DNA of 64,000 bases, from contig MSHE01000016.1 in assembly GCA_001941025.1 (NCBI GenBank), forward strand, positions 1-64,000, written 5' to 3'. A model generated the notes under the pieces. The model saw nothing but the letters and a program-made list of their open reading frames with translations, was not told where the DNA came from and ran no database searches. The position numbers and the translations under genes are program-made. The stretch comes from Lachnospiraceae bacterium Zagget3 (lineage in GTDB: Bacteria > Bacillota_A > Clostridia > Lachnospirales > Lachnospiraceae). How positions within the stretch are numbered: the first letter of the stretch is position 1; every line of letters starts with the position of its first letter. Positions 53,612 through 63,355 of the stretch are shown here, piece by piece.

Positions 53612-54817
53612 ATGGCAAAAGAACTGGGAACCATCGAGCAGGCATTGGATGACCTGCGCGCCGGGAAGATCATTCTCGTGACAGACGATCCCGGACGGGA
53701 AAATGAGGGCGATATGATCTGCGCGGCCGAGTTTGCCACGCAGGAGAACGTGAACCTCATGGCGAGCGAGGCCAGGGGGCTCATCTGTATGCCGATGAGC
53801 GGGGAGATCTGTGACCGTCTCGGTCTGGAGCAGATGGTGGCGGTCAACATGGACAACCATGGCACCGCGTTTACCGTGTCCATTGACGCGACGGAGACGG
53901 CTACGGGCATTTCGGCGGCGGAGCGTTCTATCACGGCGCGAAAGACCGTGCGGGACGGGGTAAAGCCAACCGATTTTCGCCGGCCGGGGCACATGTTTCC
54001 GCTGCGTGCCCGCGAGGGCGGCGTGCTCGTGCGCGGCGGCCACACGGAGGCGACGGTGGACTTGTGCCGTTTGGCCGGACTCAAGGAATGTGGCCTGTGC
54101 TGCGAGGTCATGCGGAAAGACGGCACGATGATGCGCTCCGGGGAGTTGATGGAATTCGCGGAACAGCAGGACCTTACCGTGATCACGATCGCGGACCTGA
54201 TCGAGTATCGGATGCGGAACGAAAGCCTGGTAAAACGGGAGGCGAAGGCCGCCTTCCCGACAAAGTACGGTGATTTTACGATCTATGGTTATGAAAATAC
54301 AGTGACAGGTGATCACCATGTGGCGCTTGTGATGGGCGAGATCTCCCCGGACGAGCCGGTGCTCTGCAGGGTGCATTCCGAGTGCCTGACCGGGGATGTG
54401 TTCGGCTCCGCGCGCTGCGACTGCGGCGAACAGCTCGACGCGGCCATGAAGGCCATCGCGGAGGAAGGGAAAGGCGTGTTCCTCTACCTGCGGCAGGAGG
54501 GCCGGGGCATCGGCCTGATCAACAAGCTGAAAGCCTACGAGCTGCAGGATCAGGGCTATGACACCGTGGAGGCCAATGTAAAGCTCGGCTTTCCGCCCGA
54601 CATGCGCGAGTATGGCATCGGATCCCAGATCCTGTGCGATCTTGGGGCGAAACGGCTGCGGCTCCTGACCAACAACCCGAAGAAGATCATCGGCCTTTCC
54701 GGATACGGGATCACGATCGAGGAGCGTGTGCCGATCCAGATCGCGCCGCAGAAGTTTGACTATTTCTATTTAAAGACGAAGCAGGAAAAGATGAAGCACA
54801 TGACAGACTACGAATAA
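53612..54817 (+). CDS. ribBA: RibBA, DHBP synthase and GTP cyclohydrolase II
   Basis: A 401-residue fusion. The DHBP synthase part (to about 205) has [16 protein letters not shown] and the [10 protein letters not shown] active-site segment; GTP cyclohydrolase II has the zinc ligands in [20 protein letters not shown] and [13 protein letters not shown]. It makes both precursors for riboflavin. The ATG 53612 has GGAGGG upstream and follows the ribE stop by ten bases. Confidence 0.97.
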   Translation: MAKELGTIEQALDDLRAGKIILVTDDPGRENEGDMICAAEFATQENVNLMASEARGLICMPMSGEICDRLGLEQMVAVNMDNHGTAFTVSIDATETATGISAAERSITARKTVRDGVKPTDFRRPGHMFPLRAREGGVLVRGGHTEATVDLCRLAGLKECGLCCEVMRKDGTMMRSGELMEFAEQQDLTVITIADLIEYRMRNESLVKREAKAAFPTKYGDFTIYGYENTVTGDHHVALVMGEISPDEPVLCRVHSECLTGDVFGSARCDCGEQLDAAMKAIAEEGKGVFLYLRQEGRGIGLINKLKAYELQDQGYDTVEANVKLGFPPDMREYGIGSQILCDLGAKRLRLLTNNPKKIIGLSGYGITIEERVPIQIAPQKFDYFYLKTKQEKMKHMTDYE

Positions 54818-54853
54818 CCTCATCCATACAGAAAAAGCGAAAGGGGAAAGATC

Positions 54854-55315
54854 ATGAAAGTACTGGAAGGAAATGTTGTAGCAAAGAGTATCAAAGTAGG
54901 AATTGTCGCATCCCGGTTTAACGAGTTTATCGTATCCAAGCTGATCGACGGAGCCGAGGACGCCTGCCTGCGGCACGGCATCAAGGCGGACGACATCGAA
55001 CTGGCCTGGGTGCCGGGGGCATTTGAGTTGCCGATCATCGCGAAAAAAATGGCGGAGTCCGGGAAGTATGACGCGGTCCTCTGCCTCGGCGCGATCATCC
55101 GCGGCGCCACGACGCACTATGACCTGATCTGCTCGGAGACGACAAAAGGCATCGCCACAGTCGGGCTCTCCACCGAAGTGCCGACCATCTTTGGCGTGGT
55201 CACGGCGGATACGATCGAACAGGCCATTGAGCGTGCCGGGACGAAAGCCGGCAACAAGGGCTACGACGCGGCCTGCTCCGCGATCGAGATGGTGAATCTG
55301 ATGCGGGCGATCTAG
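54854..55315 (+). CDS. ribH: RibH, 6,7-dimethyl-8-ribityllumazine synthase
   Basis: A 153-residue enzyme with [29 protein letters not shown] and [17 protein letters not shown], all typical. It forms lumazine, the RibE substrate, probably in an icosahedral shell. AAAGGGGAAAG precedes the ATG. Its stop codon overlaps the metF stop on the other strand as CTAG. Confidence 0.97.
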   Translation: MKVLEGNVVAKSIKVGIVASRFNEFIVSKLIDGAEDACLRHGIKADDIELAWVPGAFELPIIAKKMAESGKYDAVLCLGAIIRGATTHYDLICSETTKGIATVGLSTEVPTIFGVVTADTIEQAIERAGTKAGNKGYDAACSAIEMVNLMRAI

Positions 55316-56178
55316 CCGGTCAGACCGCTTATGTTTTCCGTGAGCGCGAGCGCCACATCCGGTTTGTTCATTGTGTAGATATGAATGCCGTCCACATCGG
55401 AGGCCAGGAGGTCGAGGATCTGTTGGGTGGCAAAGTGGATCCCGGCCTTTTTCATGGAGGCCGGGTCATCTCCAAAGTGATCGACCAGCCGGCGCAGTTC
55501 CGGCGGTATGGCAGCGCCGGAGAGGGCATCGATCCGGCGGAGCTGTCCCGCTCCGGTCACAGGCATGATGCCGGCCAGCACGGGAACACGGATACCCGTC
55601 GCGCGAAGGTCGGAGAGGAATTCGCGGAACCGGTCATTGTCAAAGAACATCTGGGTTGTCAGAAAATCACATCCGGCATCCACCTTCTGTTTCAGCCAGC
55701 GAAGATCTTCGGCGCGGTCTGCCGATTCCGGATGTCCCTCCGGATAACAGGCGCCGCCGATGCAGAAATCGCCAAGCTCACGCAGCGCGCGCACCAGCTC
55801 GTTGGCATGGGTATAGTATGCGGGAGAAGGATAGGTCATCCCCTCCGGGATATCTCCACGCAAAGCGAGTACATTTTCAATCCCGGTCTCCTTCATATCG
55901 AGGGCAATCCGGCGCACCTGCTCTTTTTCCGTGGCGACACAGGTTAAGTGGGCAAGGGACGGAATCCCCAAAAATTCCTGCAGGGAATAGGCGATCCGCA
56001 CCGTGTCCGCCTTGGTGCCGCCCGCCGCGCCGTAAGTCACACTCATAAAATCCGGCTCCTGTATGGCCATGCGGGCCGCCGCTGCCATCACTTCCCCGAG
56101 GGACATGCGGTCGTTCGGCGGAAACACCTCGAAGGAGACGGTGGGTTTCTTCGTTTGCAATATGTCTGTGATCTTCAT
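55312..56178 (-). CDS. metF: 5,10-methylenetetrahydrofolate reductase
   Basis: A 288-residue FAD enzyme that makes 5-methyl-THF. The N-terminus [10 protein letters not shown] has the catalytic Glu; [19 protein letters not shown] and [11 protein letters not shown] follow. The length is standard for the bacterial catalytic subunit. GGAGG lies eight bases before the ATG at 56178, which is preferred over one at 56205. Convergent with ribH. Confidence 0.96.
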   Translation of the reverse strand: MKITDILQTKKPTVSFEVFPPNDRMSLGEVMAAAARMAIQEPDFMSVTYGAAGGTKADTVRIAYSLQEFLGIPSLAHLTCVATEKEQVRRIALDMKETGIENVLALRGDIPEGMTYPSPAYYTHANELVRALRELGDFCIGGACYPEGHPESADRAEDLRWLKQKVDAGCDFLTTQMFFDNDRFREFLSDLRATGIRVPVLAGIMPVTGAGQLRRIDALSGAAIPPELRRLVDHFGDDPASMKKAGIHFATQQILDLLASDVDGIHIYTMNKPDVALALTENISGLTG

Positions 56179-56267
56179 GGGAAACCTCCGAATGTATAAT
56201 ACCATAAAAAAAGCGTCTTGTCACAGCAAGGGCTTGTGTTTGCGTGGCATTCGTGCTATGCTTGGCG

Positions 56268-56295
56268 TTGTCGGGGCAATCCGAAGTATTATAAT
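56268..56295 (+). promoter_or_regulatory. Sigma-A promoter of the aspartate kinase gene
   Basis: TTGTCG (56268-56273), 16-base spacer, perfect TATAAT (56290-56295). A second candidate, TTGTGT (56234-56239), 17-base spacer and TATGCT (56257-56262), lies upstream. Confidence 0.65.
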
Positions 56296-56313
56296 GTTAT
56301 AAGGAAATGGGAC

Positions 56314-57633
56314 ATGAAAAAGGTAGTCAAATTCGGTGGCAGTTCTCTGGCCACCGCGGAACAATATGAAAAAGTCGGCGCGATTATCCGCGCGGACCGG
56401 GACCGGACCGTGATCGTGCCATCCGCGCCCGGCAGGCGCTTTGACGGGGATACAAAGGTGACGGACCTGTTGATCTCCTGCTATGAGCATGCCTTGGCGG
56501 GCGAGGATTTTAAAGAGCCGTTTGCCGAGATCCGGGAACGTTTCAACGCGATCATTGAGGGGTTGGGCTTGTCTCTGTCCCTTGCGGACGAGTATGCCGC
56601 GATCGAGGCCAATTTGAATGGCGCGCCGGATTGGTACTATGTGGCGTCCCGGGGCGAGTATTTAAACGGGAAAGTCCTGGCGGCATATCTGGACTACACG
56701 TTTGTGGATGCCGCAGAGGTGATCCGTTTTGACGAACACGATGTATTTGACAAGGACACGACAAAGCAGCTGATGACCGCGCGTATGGCAACGCTTTCGA
56801 ACGCGGTGATTCCGGGATTTTACGGATCGCGTGAAGACGGGCAGATCCGGACTTTTTCCCGCGGAGGGTCCGATATCACCGGATCCGTTGTCGCATGGGC
56901 ACTGGATGCGGATCTGTACGAGAACTGGACGGATGTCTCCGGTTTTTTGGTGACCGACCCGCGGATCGTAGAGGATCCGGAAGTCGTGCAAATGATCACT
57001 TACCGCGAGCTTCGCGAACTGTCCTATATGGGGGCGACGGTACTCCATGAGGAGGCGATCTTCCCCGTCCGCGATGTGGGGATCCCGATCAACATTAAGA
57101 ACACGAATCATCCGGACGAGCCGGGCACGCTGATCGTGGCGACAGCGAGCGAAAAGCCCCGGTTTGTGGTTACCGGCATCGCGGGCAAGAAGGGCTTTGT
57201 GGCCGTTGATGTGTACAAGGACAGGATGAATTCGGAGGTCGGCTTTTGCCGCAAGGTGCTGAGTGTTTTTGAAGAAAACGATATCTCGATCGAGCACATG
57301 CCCTCCGGGATTGACACGATGTGCATCCTTGTGCACCAGGATGAATTTCAACAGAAAGAGCAGGATGTGCTTTCGGGCATTATGCATGCCGTCTCGCCGG
57401 ACGCAATCGATGTGGAGCCGGACCTGGCGCTGATCGCCGTGGTGGGCCGCGGCATGCGGGAAAACCGCGGGACCGCGGGACGGATCTTTTCCGCGCTTGC
57501 CCATGCGGGGATTAACTGCCGCATGATCGATCAGGGCTCGAGCGAGTTAAACATCATTATCGGCGTGGACGATCAGGATTTCGAAAACGCCATCCGCGCG
57601 ATTTACGACATCTTTATATTGACGCAATTATAA
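56314..57633 (+). CDS. lysC: Aspartate kinase
   Basis: A 439-residue monofunctional aspartokinase. KKVVKFGGSSLATAEQYEKV is the kinase signature and TFSRGGSDITGSVVAWAL is in the amino-acid kinase fold; two ACT domains occupy the last 130 residues (VDVYKDRMNSEVGFCRKVLS, then LALIAVVGRGMRENRGTAG). It commits aspartate to Lys, Thr and Met synthesis and is likely feedback-regulated. The start at MKKVVKF follows GGAAATGGG; a longer frame from 56218 lies before the promoter. Confidence 0.95.
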   Translation: MKKVVKFGGSSLATAEQYEKVGAIIRADRDRTVIVPSAPGRRFDGDTKVTDLLISCYEHALAGEDFKEPFAEIRERFNAIIEGLGLSLSLADEYAAIEANLNGAPDWYYVASRGEYLNGKVLAAYLDYTFVDAAEVIRFDEHDVFDKDTTKQLMTARMATLSNAVIPGFYGSREDGQIRTFSRGGSDITGSVVAWALDADLYENWTDVSGFLVTDPRIVEDPEVVQMITYRELRELSYMGATVLHEEAIFPVRDVGIPINIKNTNHPDEPGTLIVATASEKPRFVVTGIAGKKGFVAVDVYKDRMNSEVGFCRKVLSVFEENDISIEHMPSGIDTMCILVHQDEFQQKEQDVLSGIMHAVSPDAIDVEPDLALIAVVGRGMRENRGTAGRIFSALAHAGINCRMIDQGSSELNIIIGVDDQDFENAIRAIYDIFILTQL

Positions 57634-57644
57634 TGAGAGCAAAA

Positions 57645-57675
57645 AAGTCCCGCGGAATTGCGGGACTTCTTTTTT
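57645..57675 (+). terminator. Rho-independent terminator of lysC
   Basis: Stem AAGTCCCGC (57645-57653) and GCGGGACTT (57660-57668), six-base loop, then CTTTTTT. A-rich sequence before it would let it work in both directions. Confidence 0.92.
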
Positions 57676-57691
57676 AAGGAACGAAGAGACC

Positions 57692-58327
57692 ATGACAAAA
57701 AAAGAGCGCACGCTCGCGGTGATCGAGCGCCTGAAAAAAGAATACCCCGACGCGGACTGTACGCTGTCCTATGACGAGGCATGGAAGCTGCTCGTCTCTG
57801 TCCGGCTGGCGGCGCAGTGCACGGACGCGCGGGTGAATGTCGTCACGGCGGATCTCTTCGCAAAGTACCCGTCGGTGGAAGCGTTGGCTGCGGCGGAGCC
57901 GGATGACATCGAGGCCATCGTACATCCCTGCGGCCTCGGCCATACGAAGGCACGGGACATTTCCGCCTGCATGCGCGTGCTGCGGGATACGTATGGCGGC
58001 AGCGTGCCGGAGGACTTTGACGCTCTGCTCGCGCTGCCCGGTGTGGGACGGAAAAGCGCGAACCTCATTATGGGGGATGTCTTCGGCCGACCCGCGATCG
58101 TGACGGACACGCACTGCATCCGTCTGGCAAACCGCCTGGGGCTCGTGAAGGATGAAAAAGATCCGAAAAAGGTGGAAATGGCGCTTTGGAAGTTGGTTCC
58201 GCCCGAGGAGGGGAATGATCTGTGCCACCGTTTTGTCTGGCATGGGCGGGAAGTCTGCACGGCCCGGACGAAGCCGGACTGCGCGCGTTGTTGTCTCGCG
58301 GACATCTGTCCCAAAGTGGACGTGTGA
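57692..58327 (+). CDS. nth: Endonuclease III
   Basis: A 211-residue base-excision repair glycosylase/AP lyase. The helix-hairpin-helix LPGVGRKSANLI carries the catalytic Lys, VTDTHCIRLANRLG the catalytic Asp, and CTARTKPDCARCCLADIC the four Cys of the [4Fe-4S] cluster. AAGGAACGAAGAG precedes the ATG. It follows the lysC terminator by 16 bases, so its promoter is not obvious and read-through may serve. Confidence 0.96.
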   Translation: MTKKERTLAVIERLKKEYPDADCTLSYDEAWKLLVSVRLAAQCTDARVNVVTADLFAKYPSVEALAAAEPDDIEAIVHPCGLGHTKARDISACMRVLRDTYGGSVPEDFDALLALPGVGRKSANLIMGDVFGRPAIVTDTHCIRLANRLGLVKDEKDPKKVEMALWKLVPPEEGNDLCHRFVWHGREVCTARTKPDCARCCLADICPKVDV

Positions 58328-58404
58328 AAAGAAAGACCCTCTGCTGTTGGCAGAGGACCGTGTTTTTACAGCACAGGGAGCGCAGCCGGAGAGGATGCAG
58401 CGTT

Positions 58405-59322
58405 TCAGCGCTCCCAGCGCCCGGAGGCGCCGCAGGGGAGAATGAGGCCGCATGCCGATACCGGCAGGCCGAGCTCCTCTGCTTTTATTTTGCCTTTATA
58501 GGACTCCATCGCGAGATTGAGCAGACAGGCGAGGACGCCCGGCGCGAGGCCGGTCGTGTAGGAGTTAATCAGGAAAAACAGAGGATCGTCCGAGAGAAGC
58601 TGTGTACACAGGCGCACGAGCGGGTCGAGGGCGTCTTCAATTTTCCAGATTTCGCCTTTCGGACCTCTGCCGTAAGACGGCGGGTCCATGATAATGGCGT
58701 CGTAACGGCTGCCGCGGCGGATCTCCCGCTCCACGAACTTCACACAGTCGTCCACGAGCCAGCGGATCGGAGCGTCGGCCAGACCGGATGCGGCGGCATT
58801 CTCTTTTGCCCACTGCACCATGCCCTTTGACGCGTCCACATGGGTGACCGCGGCTCCGGCGCGCGCGGCCGCGAGCGTGGCGCCGCCGGTGTAGGCAAAG
58901 AGGTTTAACACTTTGACCGGCCGGCCGACAGGCGCGCCTGTGCTGCCCGGCGTGTCGGCCGCGGCTGAAGCCTGCGCAGTGGCTTTCCTTATTATATCCG
59001 CGCACCACTCCCAGTTTACCGCCTGTTCGGGAAAGAGCCCCGTGTGCTTAAACGAAAACGGCTTTAAGCGGAAGGTCAAGTCGAGCGGCTCGCAGCGAAT
59101 GCTCCACTCATCGGGCAGATCGAAGAACTCCCACTGACCGCCGCCTTCCCGGCTGCGGTGATAGCGGGCGTTCGGGTGCTGCCAGCGATCGTCTGCGCGC
59201 GGCGTGGTCCATATGACCTGCGGGTCCGGGCGCACGAGGACATAGTCGCCCCAGCGTTCCAACCGCTCTCCGGCGGAACAGTCGATGATTTCAAAGTCCT
59301 TCCAATGATCTGCGATCCACAT
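58405..59322 (-). CDS. Class I SAM-dependent methyltransferase (RlmI/RlmK-like)
   Basis: A 305-residue protein. SAM motif I is NLFAYTGGATLAAARAGA, followed by VDASKGMVQWAKENA and motif IV DPPSYGRGPKGE, the pattern of 23S rRNA m5C/m7G-type methyltransferases of the RlmI/RlmK group. It has no PUA domain at its N-terminus, so its target is uncertain. Start at MWIADHW is chosen because a promoter at 59398-59426 and GAAGGGAA suit it; the upstream ATG at 59379 is also possible. Confidence 0.9.
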   Translation of the reverse strand: MWIADHWKDFEIIDCSAGERLERWGDYVLVRPDPQVIWTTPRADDRWQHPNARYHRSREGGGQWEFFDLPDEWSIRCEPLDLTFRLKPFSFKHTGLFPEQAVNWEWCADIIRKATAQASAAADTPGSTGAPVGRPVKVLNLFAYTGGATLAAARAGAAVTHVDASKGMVQWAKENAAASGLADAPIRWLVDDCVKFVEREIRRGSRYDAIIMDPPSYGRGPKGEIWKIEDALDPLVRLCTQLLSDDPLFFLINSYTTGLAPGVLACLLNLAMESYKGKIKAEELGLPVSACGLILPCGASGRWER

Positions 59323-59371
59323 TTCGATCAAATTCCCTTCGTTTTCTAAGATGGTGTGGCAAGAAAACGCC

Positions 59372-59393
59372 CATAACACAACATCTTGTTATG
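59372..59393. promoter_or_regulatory. Inverted repeat over the methyltransferase transcription start
   Basis: CATAACA (59372-59378) and TGTTATG (59387-59393) form a seven-base inverted repeat just downstream of the minus-strand -10 box, at the predicted start point. Possible operator. Confidence 0.4.
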
Positions 59394-59397
59394 CTTT

Positions 59398-59426
59398 ATT
59401 ATAGGAGGACGGACAGGGCGCGTCAA
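59398..59426 (-). promoter_or_regulatory. Sigma-A promoter of the methyltransferase gene
   Basis: On the minus strand TTGACG (59421-59426), 17-base spacer, perfect TATAAT (59398-59403). Confidence 0.8.
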
Positions 59427-59494
59427 TGGAAAAAAGGCGTCTTTGGATTGTATTAAAAAAATACAATCTTTTTTGCTTTTTGGGAAAAAACCGC

Positions 59495-59523
59495 TTGAAA
59501 TCGCGATTTAAATCACGTATACT
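59495..59523 (+). promoter_or_regulatory. Sigma-A promoter of the S10 operon
   Basis: TTGAAA (59495-59500), 17-base spacer, TATACT (59518-59523). Start near 59530, leaving a leader of about 230 bases before rpsJ. Confidence 0.85.
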
Positions 59524-59529
59524 AGCATT

Positions 59530-59761
59530 TGCTGTGGCATTGATAGCTGAGAAGCGTGAGGTTGCTGCCCGCACAGCGTGGCAGGTTTTTCCGTGGAGCG
59601 AATGTCATGTTACGAAACTGACGACAAGTCACTGTACGAAAAGAAGTCAAAAGGAATGGCTCAATTCGTCGTGTGAGGAGCAAGAGGAAACACACGGGGG
59701 AGTGTACAGTCACCGCTTGTCGTACGGTAGGGAAAGGTACGAAAAGGAGGCGACTTTTTTT
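59530..59761 (+). ncRNA. Structured leader of the S10 operon
   Basis: A 230-base untranslated leader with clear pairing. A small stem CTGCC (59565-59569)/GGCAG (59580-59584) is followed by GTTTTT, attenuator-like. A long-range helix pairs ACGACAAG (59621-59628) with CTTGTCGT (59716-59723) and ACTGTAC (59631-59637) with GTACAGT (59704-59710); inside it GTGTG (59671-59675) pairs with CACAC (59691-59695). S10 operons are often controlled by a ribosomal protein binding the leader; which protein acts here is unknown. Confidence 0.6.
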
Positions 59762-60073
59762 ATGGCAAATCAGGTCATGAGAATCATTCTGAAGGCGTAT
59801 GACCACGAGATGGTGGATGCATCGGCGAAGAAGATCATCGAAACGGTAAGGAAGAACGGATCCGATGTGAGCGGGCCGGTGCCGCTTCCGACAAAGCGGG
59901 AAGTGGTCACGATCATTCGAGCGCCGCATAAATATAAAGATTCACGGGAGCAGTTTGAGCAGAGAACGCACAAGCGCCTCATCGACATTCTCTCCCCGAC
60001 GCAGAAGACGGTCGACGCATTGAGCAGGCTGGAGATGCCTGCCGGAGTTAGCATAGACATTAAAATGCGTTGA
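59762..60073 (+). CDS. rpsJ: Ribosomal protein S10
   Basis: A 103-residue small-subunit protein; [31 protein letters not shown] and [12 protein letters not shown] are typical. First gene of the S10 operon, also a NusB partner in antitermination. AAGGAGG lies about 11 bases before the ATG, separated by a T run. Confidence 0.98.
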   Translation: MANQVMRIILKAYDHEMVDASAKKIIETVRKNGSDVSGPVPLPTKREVVTIIRAPHKYKDSREQFEQRTHKRLIDILSPTQKTVDALSRLEMPAGVSIDIKMR

Positions 60074-60142
60074 GCAATCCGTTATTATATCTATCATGAG
60101 CACTGCGGTGCTCCGCTGTAGAACAGGAGGAAGTATTATATT

Positions 60143-60820
60143 ATGAAGAAAGCAATTTTAGCGACGAAAATCGGCATGACGCAGATCTTCGATCCGGACG
60201 GCGCGCTGATCCCCGTGACAGTGCTCAAGGCCGGTCCCTGCTACGTGACACAGATCAAGACCGTCGACAACGATGGTTACAGTGCGGTACAGGTGGGCTA
60301 CGAAGATAAGAAGGAAAAAATTGTAAACCGGGACGCCAGCGGGCACAAGGAAGTCCGGCACCGCCACGGTGTAAACAAACCGGGAGTCGGGCATTTCGAG
60401 AAGGCAGGCGTGACCCCGAAGCGGTATGTGCGCGAGTTTAAGTTCGAGGATGCCGATGAATATGCTCCGGCGGACGAGATCAAGGCGGACATCTTCGAGG
60501 AAGGCGACAAGATTGACGCCACCGCGGTTTCCAAGGGCAAAGGATTCCAGGGCGCGATCAAACGGTTTCATCAGAAGAGGGGTCCGATGGCCCACGGCTC
60601 CAAATATCATCGCCATGCGGGTTCCAACGGCGCGTGCTCTTTCCCCGGCAAAGTGTTCAAGGGAAAGGGAATGCCGGGTCATATGGGCTGCGTGCGCGTG
60701 ACGGTACAGAATTTGGAAGTAGTGCGTGTAGACGCGGAAAATGACCTGCTGCTGATCAAGGGCTCCGTACCGGGCCCCAGGAAATCACTCGTTACGATCA
60801 AAGAGGCAGTCAAGAGCTGA
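60143..60820 (+). CDS. rplC: Ribosomal protein L3
   Basis: A 225-residue large-subunit protein. [16 protein letters not shown] at the start, [20 protein letters not shown] and [13 protein letters not shown] in the tip region are diagnostic. It sits near the peptidyl-transferase centre. Length slightly above average because of an internal [15 protein letters not shown] segment common in Firmicutes. Confidence 0.98.
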   Translation: MKKAILATKIGMTQIFDPDGALIPVTVLKAGPCYVTQIKTVDNDGYSAVQVGYEDKKEKIVNRDASGHKEVRHRHGVNKPGVGHFEKAGVTPKRYVREFKFEDADEYAPADEIKADIFEEGDKIDATAVSKGKGFQGAIKRFHQKRGPMAHGSKYHRHAGSNGACSFPGKVFKGKGMPGHMGCVRVTVQNLEVVRVDAENDLLLIKGSVPGPRKSLVTIKEAVKS

Positions 60821-60848
60821 TTCCCGGGCAGAAAAGGAGGACGAATGG

Positions 60849-61469
60849 ATGGCTAAGGTATCTGTTTATAATATGGAAGGCAGCGAAGTCGGGACCATGG
60901 ATCTGGACGATGCCGTCTTCGGAGTAGAGATAAAAGAGCATCTCGTGCATCAGGCAGTGGTGCAGCAGTTGGCGAACAACCGCCAGGGCACGCAGAAGGC
61001 AAAGACCCGCGGCGAGGTCCGCGGAGGCGGCCGGAAGCCGTGGAGACAGAAAGGCACCGGTCATGCGCGGCAGGGCTCCATCCGCTCCCCGCAGTGGACG
61101 GGCGGCGGCGTGGTGTTCGCGCCGACACCCCGCGACTATTCCTTCAAGATGAATAAGAAGGAAAAGAGGGCGGCGCTGAAATCCGCGCTCACCAGCCGGG
61201 TACAGGATGAGAAATTGGTTGTCCTGGACGAGTTGAGACTTGACGCGATCAAGACGAAGGACTTTGTCAAAGTGCTGGATAACCTGGATGTTTCCAAAGC
61301 ATTGGTGGTATTGGTGGACAAAGACTTTACCGTTGAGAAGTCCGCGGCAAACGTGCCGGATGTTAAGACGTCTCTGGTTTCCACCATCAACGTATACGAT
61401 ATCTTAAAATACGATACCGTGATCACGACGAAGGCCGGAGTAGAGAAAATCGAGGAGGTATATGCATAA
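60849..61469 (+). CDS. rplD: Ribosomal protein L4
   Basis: A 206-residue protein; [20 protein letters not shown] and [20 protein letters not shown] form the extended loop lining the exit tunnel. In some bacteria L4 also represses the S10 operon through its leader. Its stop overlaps the rplW start (TAATG). Confidence 0.98.
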   Translation: MAKVSVYNMEGSEVGTMDLDDAVFGVEIKEHLVHQAVVQQLANNRQGTQKAKTRGEVRGGGRKPWRQKGTGHARQGSIRSPQWTGGGVVFAPTPRDYSFKMNKKEKRAALKSALTSRVQDEKLVVLDELRLDAIKTKDFVKVLDNLDVSKALVVLVDKDFTVEKSAANVPDVKTSLVSTINVYDILKYDTVITTKAGVEKIEEVYA

Positions 61470-61774
61470 TGGCGAACATTCAATACTATGACGTTATCCT
61501 CAAACCGGTGATCACAGAGAAATCCATGAATCTCATGGCGGAGAAAAAATATACGTTTCTCGTACATCCGGATTCGACAAAGACCATGATCAAAGAGGCG
61601 GTAGAAAAGATGTTTGACGGCGTCGTCGTCAAGAGCGTTCGCACCATGACCTGCGAAGGCAAGAAGAAACGCCGCAGCATGAGGGACAACTACGGCAAGA
61701 CAGCCAAGACGAAAAAAGCGATCGTTACGCTCACCGAAGAGAGCGAAGACATTGAGATATTCAGCGGATTATAA
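61469..61774 (+). CDS. rplW: Ribosomal protein L23
   Basis: A 101-residue protein at the tunnel exit, the docking site for trigger factor and [20 protein letters not shown] and [19 protein letters not shown] are typical. Translationally coupled to rplD. Confidence 0.98.
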   Translation: MANIQYYDVILKPVITEKSMNLMAEKKYTFLVHPDSTKTMIKEAVEKMFDGVVVKSVRTMTCEGKKKRRSMRDNYGKTAKTKKAIVTLTEESEDIEIFSGL

Positions 61775-61798
61775 TTCGCGTATTGAAAGGAGTTTCCC

Positions 61799-62641
61799 AT
61801 GGGTATCAAGACATACAATCCCTACACCCCTTCCAGAAGACAGATGACGGGATCCGATTTCTCCGAGATCACGAAGACGACTCCGGAGAAGAGCCTTTTG
61901 GTCAGCATTCCGAAACATTCCGGAAGGAACAATCAGGGCCGGATCACGGTACGGCATCGTGGCGGCGGCGCAAAGAAAAAATACAGAGTCATCGACTTTA
62001 AGCGCAGCAAGGATGGCATTCCGGCAACCGTAGTCGGCATCGAGTACGATCCGAATCGGACAGCGAACATCGCGCTCATCCAATACGCGGACGGCGAGAA
62101 GGCTTATATTCTTGCGCCGGAGGGCCTGACCGACGGCATGAAGGTCATGAACGGACCGGATGCCGAGGTTCGTGTGGGCAACTGTCTGCCCCTGGCAAAC
62201 ATCCCGGTCGGCACACAGGTGCACAACATCGAGATGCTTCCCGGTAAGGGAGGCCAGATGGCACGCGCGGCAGGCATGAGCGCACAGCTCATGGCCAAGG
62301 AGGGCAAGTATGCCACGCTGCGCCTTCCGTCCGGCGAGATGCGGATGGTTCCCATTCAGTGCCGCGCGACGGTTGGCGTGATCGGCAACGCGGACCACAA
62401 CCTGATCAACATCGGCAAGGCGGGCCGGAAACGCCACATGGGCATCCGCCCGACGGTACGCGGCTCCGTGATGAACCCGAACGATCACCCGCACGGCGGC
62501 GGCGAGGGCAAAGCGCCCATCGGGCGCCCCGGACCGGTTACCCCCTGGGGGAAGCCCACACTGGGTTATAAGACGAGGAAGCGGCATAAACAGTCAAATC
62601 GGATGATTGTGAGAAGAAGAGACGGAAGGGCGATCAAATAG
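61799..62641 (+). CDS. rplB: Ribosomal protein L2
   Basis: A 280-residue protein. [36 protein letters not shown] and [20 protein letters not shown] are diagnostic; the last includes the conserved His region near the peptidyl-transferase centre. AAAGGAG precedes the ATG. Confidence 0.98.
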   Translation: MGIKTYNPYTPSRRQMTGSDFSEITKTTPEKSLLVSIPKHSGRNNQGRITVRHRGGGAKKKYRVIDFKRSKDGIPATVVGIEYDPNRTANIALIQYADGEKAYILAPEGLTDGMKVMNGPDAEVRVGNCLPLANIPVGTQVHNIEMLPGKGGQMARAAGMSAQLMAKEGKYATLRLPSGEMRMVPIQCRATVGVIGNADHNLINIGKAGRKRHMGIRPTVRGSVMNPNDHPHGGGEGKAPIGRPGPVTPWGKPTLGYKTRKRHKQSNRMIVRRRDGRAIK

Positions 62642-62651
62642 GAGGTAGGAC

Positions 62652-62933
62652 ATGGGACGTTCATTAAAAAAAGGACCGTATGCTGACGAGAGCTTATTGA
62701 AAAAAGTGGAAGCGATGAATGCATCCGGCGAGAAGTCTGTGATCAAGACCTGGTCCCGCCGTTCTACGATCTTCCCGCAGATGGTCGGACACACGCTTGC
62801 CGTGCATGACGGCAGGAGGCATGTGCCCGTATACATCACGGAGGACATGGTCGGCCATAAGCTCGGCGAGTTTGTCCCGACGCGTACCTACCGCGGACAT
62901 AACAAAGACGAGAAAAAGTCGAGAGTCAGTTAA
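62652..62933 (+). CDS. rpsS: Ribosomal protein S19
   Basis: A 93-residue protein of the small-subunit head. [40 protein letters not shown] and [16 protein letters not shown] are typical. AGGAGG precedes the ATG. Confidence 0.98.
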   Translation: MGRSLKKGPYADESLLKKVEAMNASGEKSVIKTWSRRSTIFPQMVGHTLAVHDGRRHVPVYITEDMVGHKLGEFVPTRTYRGHNKDEKKSRVS

Positions 62934-62957
62934 TCAGCGCGAAGGAGGGTCATATTC

Positions 62958-63344
62958 ATGGCAAAAGGACATAGATCACAGATTAAACGGGAAAGAAACG
63001 AGCAGAGAGACACCAGACCTTCGGCGAAGTTGTCTTATGCGAGGATCTCCGTACAAAAAGCATGCTTCGTGCTGGACGCGATTCGCGGCAAAGATGTGGA
63101 AACGGCTCTCGCGATCCTTAGCTATAATCCGCGCTACGCCTCCGGCGTTATCGAAAAACTCCTGAAGTCGGCGATCGCGAATGCGGAAAACAATAATGGA
63201 CTGAGCGCGGACGATCTTTACATCGAAGAGTGTTACGCCAACAAGGGTCCCACGATGAAGCGGATTCGTCCCCGCGCGCAGGGGAGAGCGTATCGGATCG
63301 AGAAAAGAACGAGCCACATCACGATCGTGCTGAATGAAAGGTAG
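62958..63344 (+). CDS. rplV: Ribosomal protein L22
   Basis: A 128-residue protein. AKLSYARISVQKACFVLDAI and the beta-hairpin GPTMKRIRPRAQGRAYRI that reaches into the exit tunnel are typical. GAAGGAGGG precedes the ATG. Confidence 0.98.
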   Translation: MAKGHRSQIKRERNEQRDTRPSAKLSYARISVQKACFVLDAIRGKDVETALAILSYNPRYASGVIEKLLKSAIANAENNNGLSADDLYIEECYANKGPTMKRIRPRAQGRAYRIEKRTSHITIVLNER

Positions 63345-63355
63345 GAGGTTAGAGC

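Noticed and set aside
58338..58367. Hairpin CCTCTGC/GCAGAGG before TTTTT as an nth terminator
   Set aside because: The stem is short and the T run begins four bases after it; too weak to list as a terminator.
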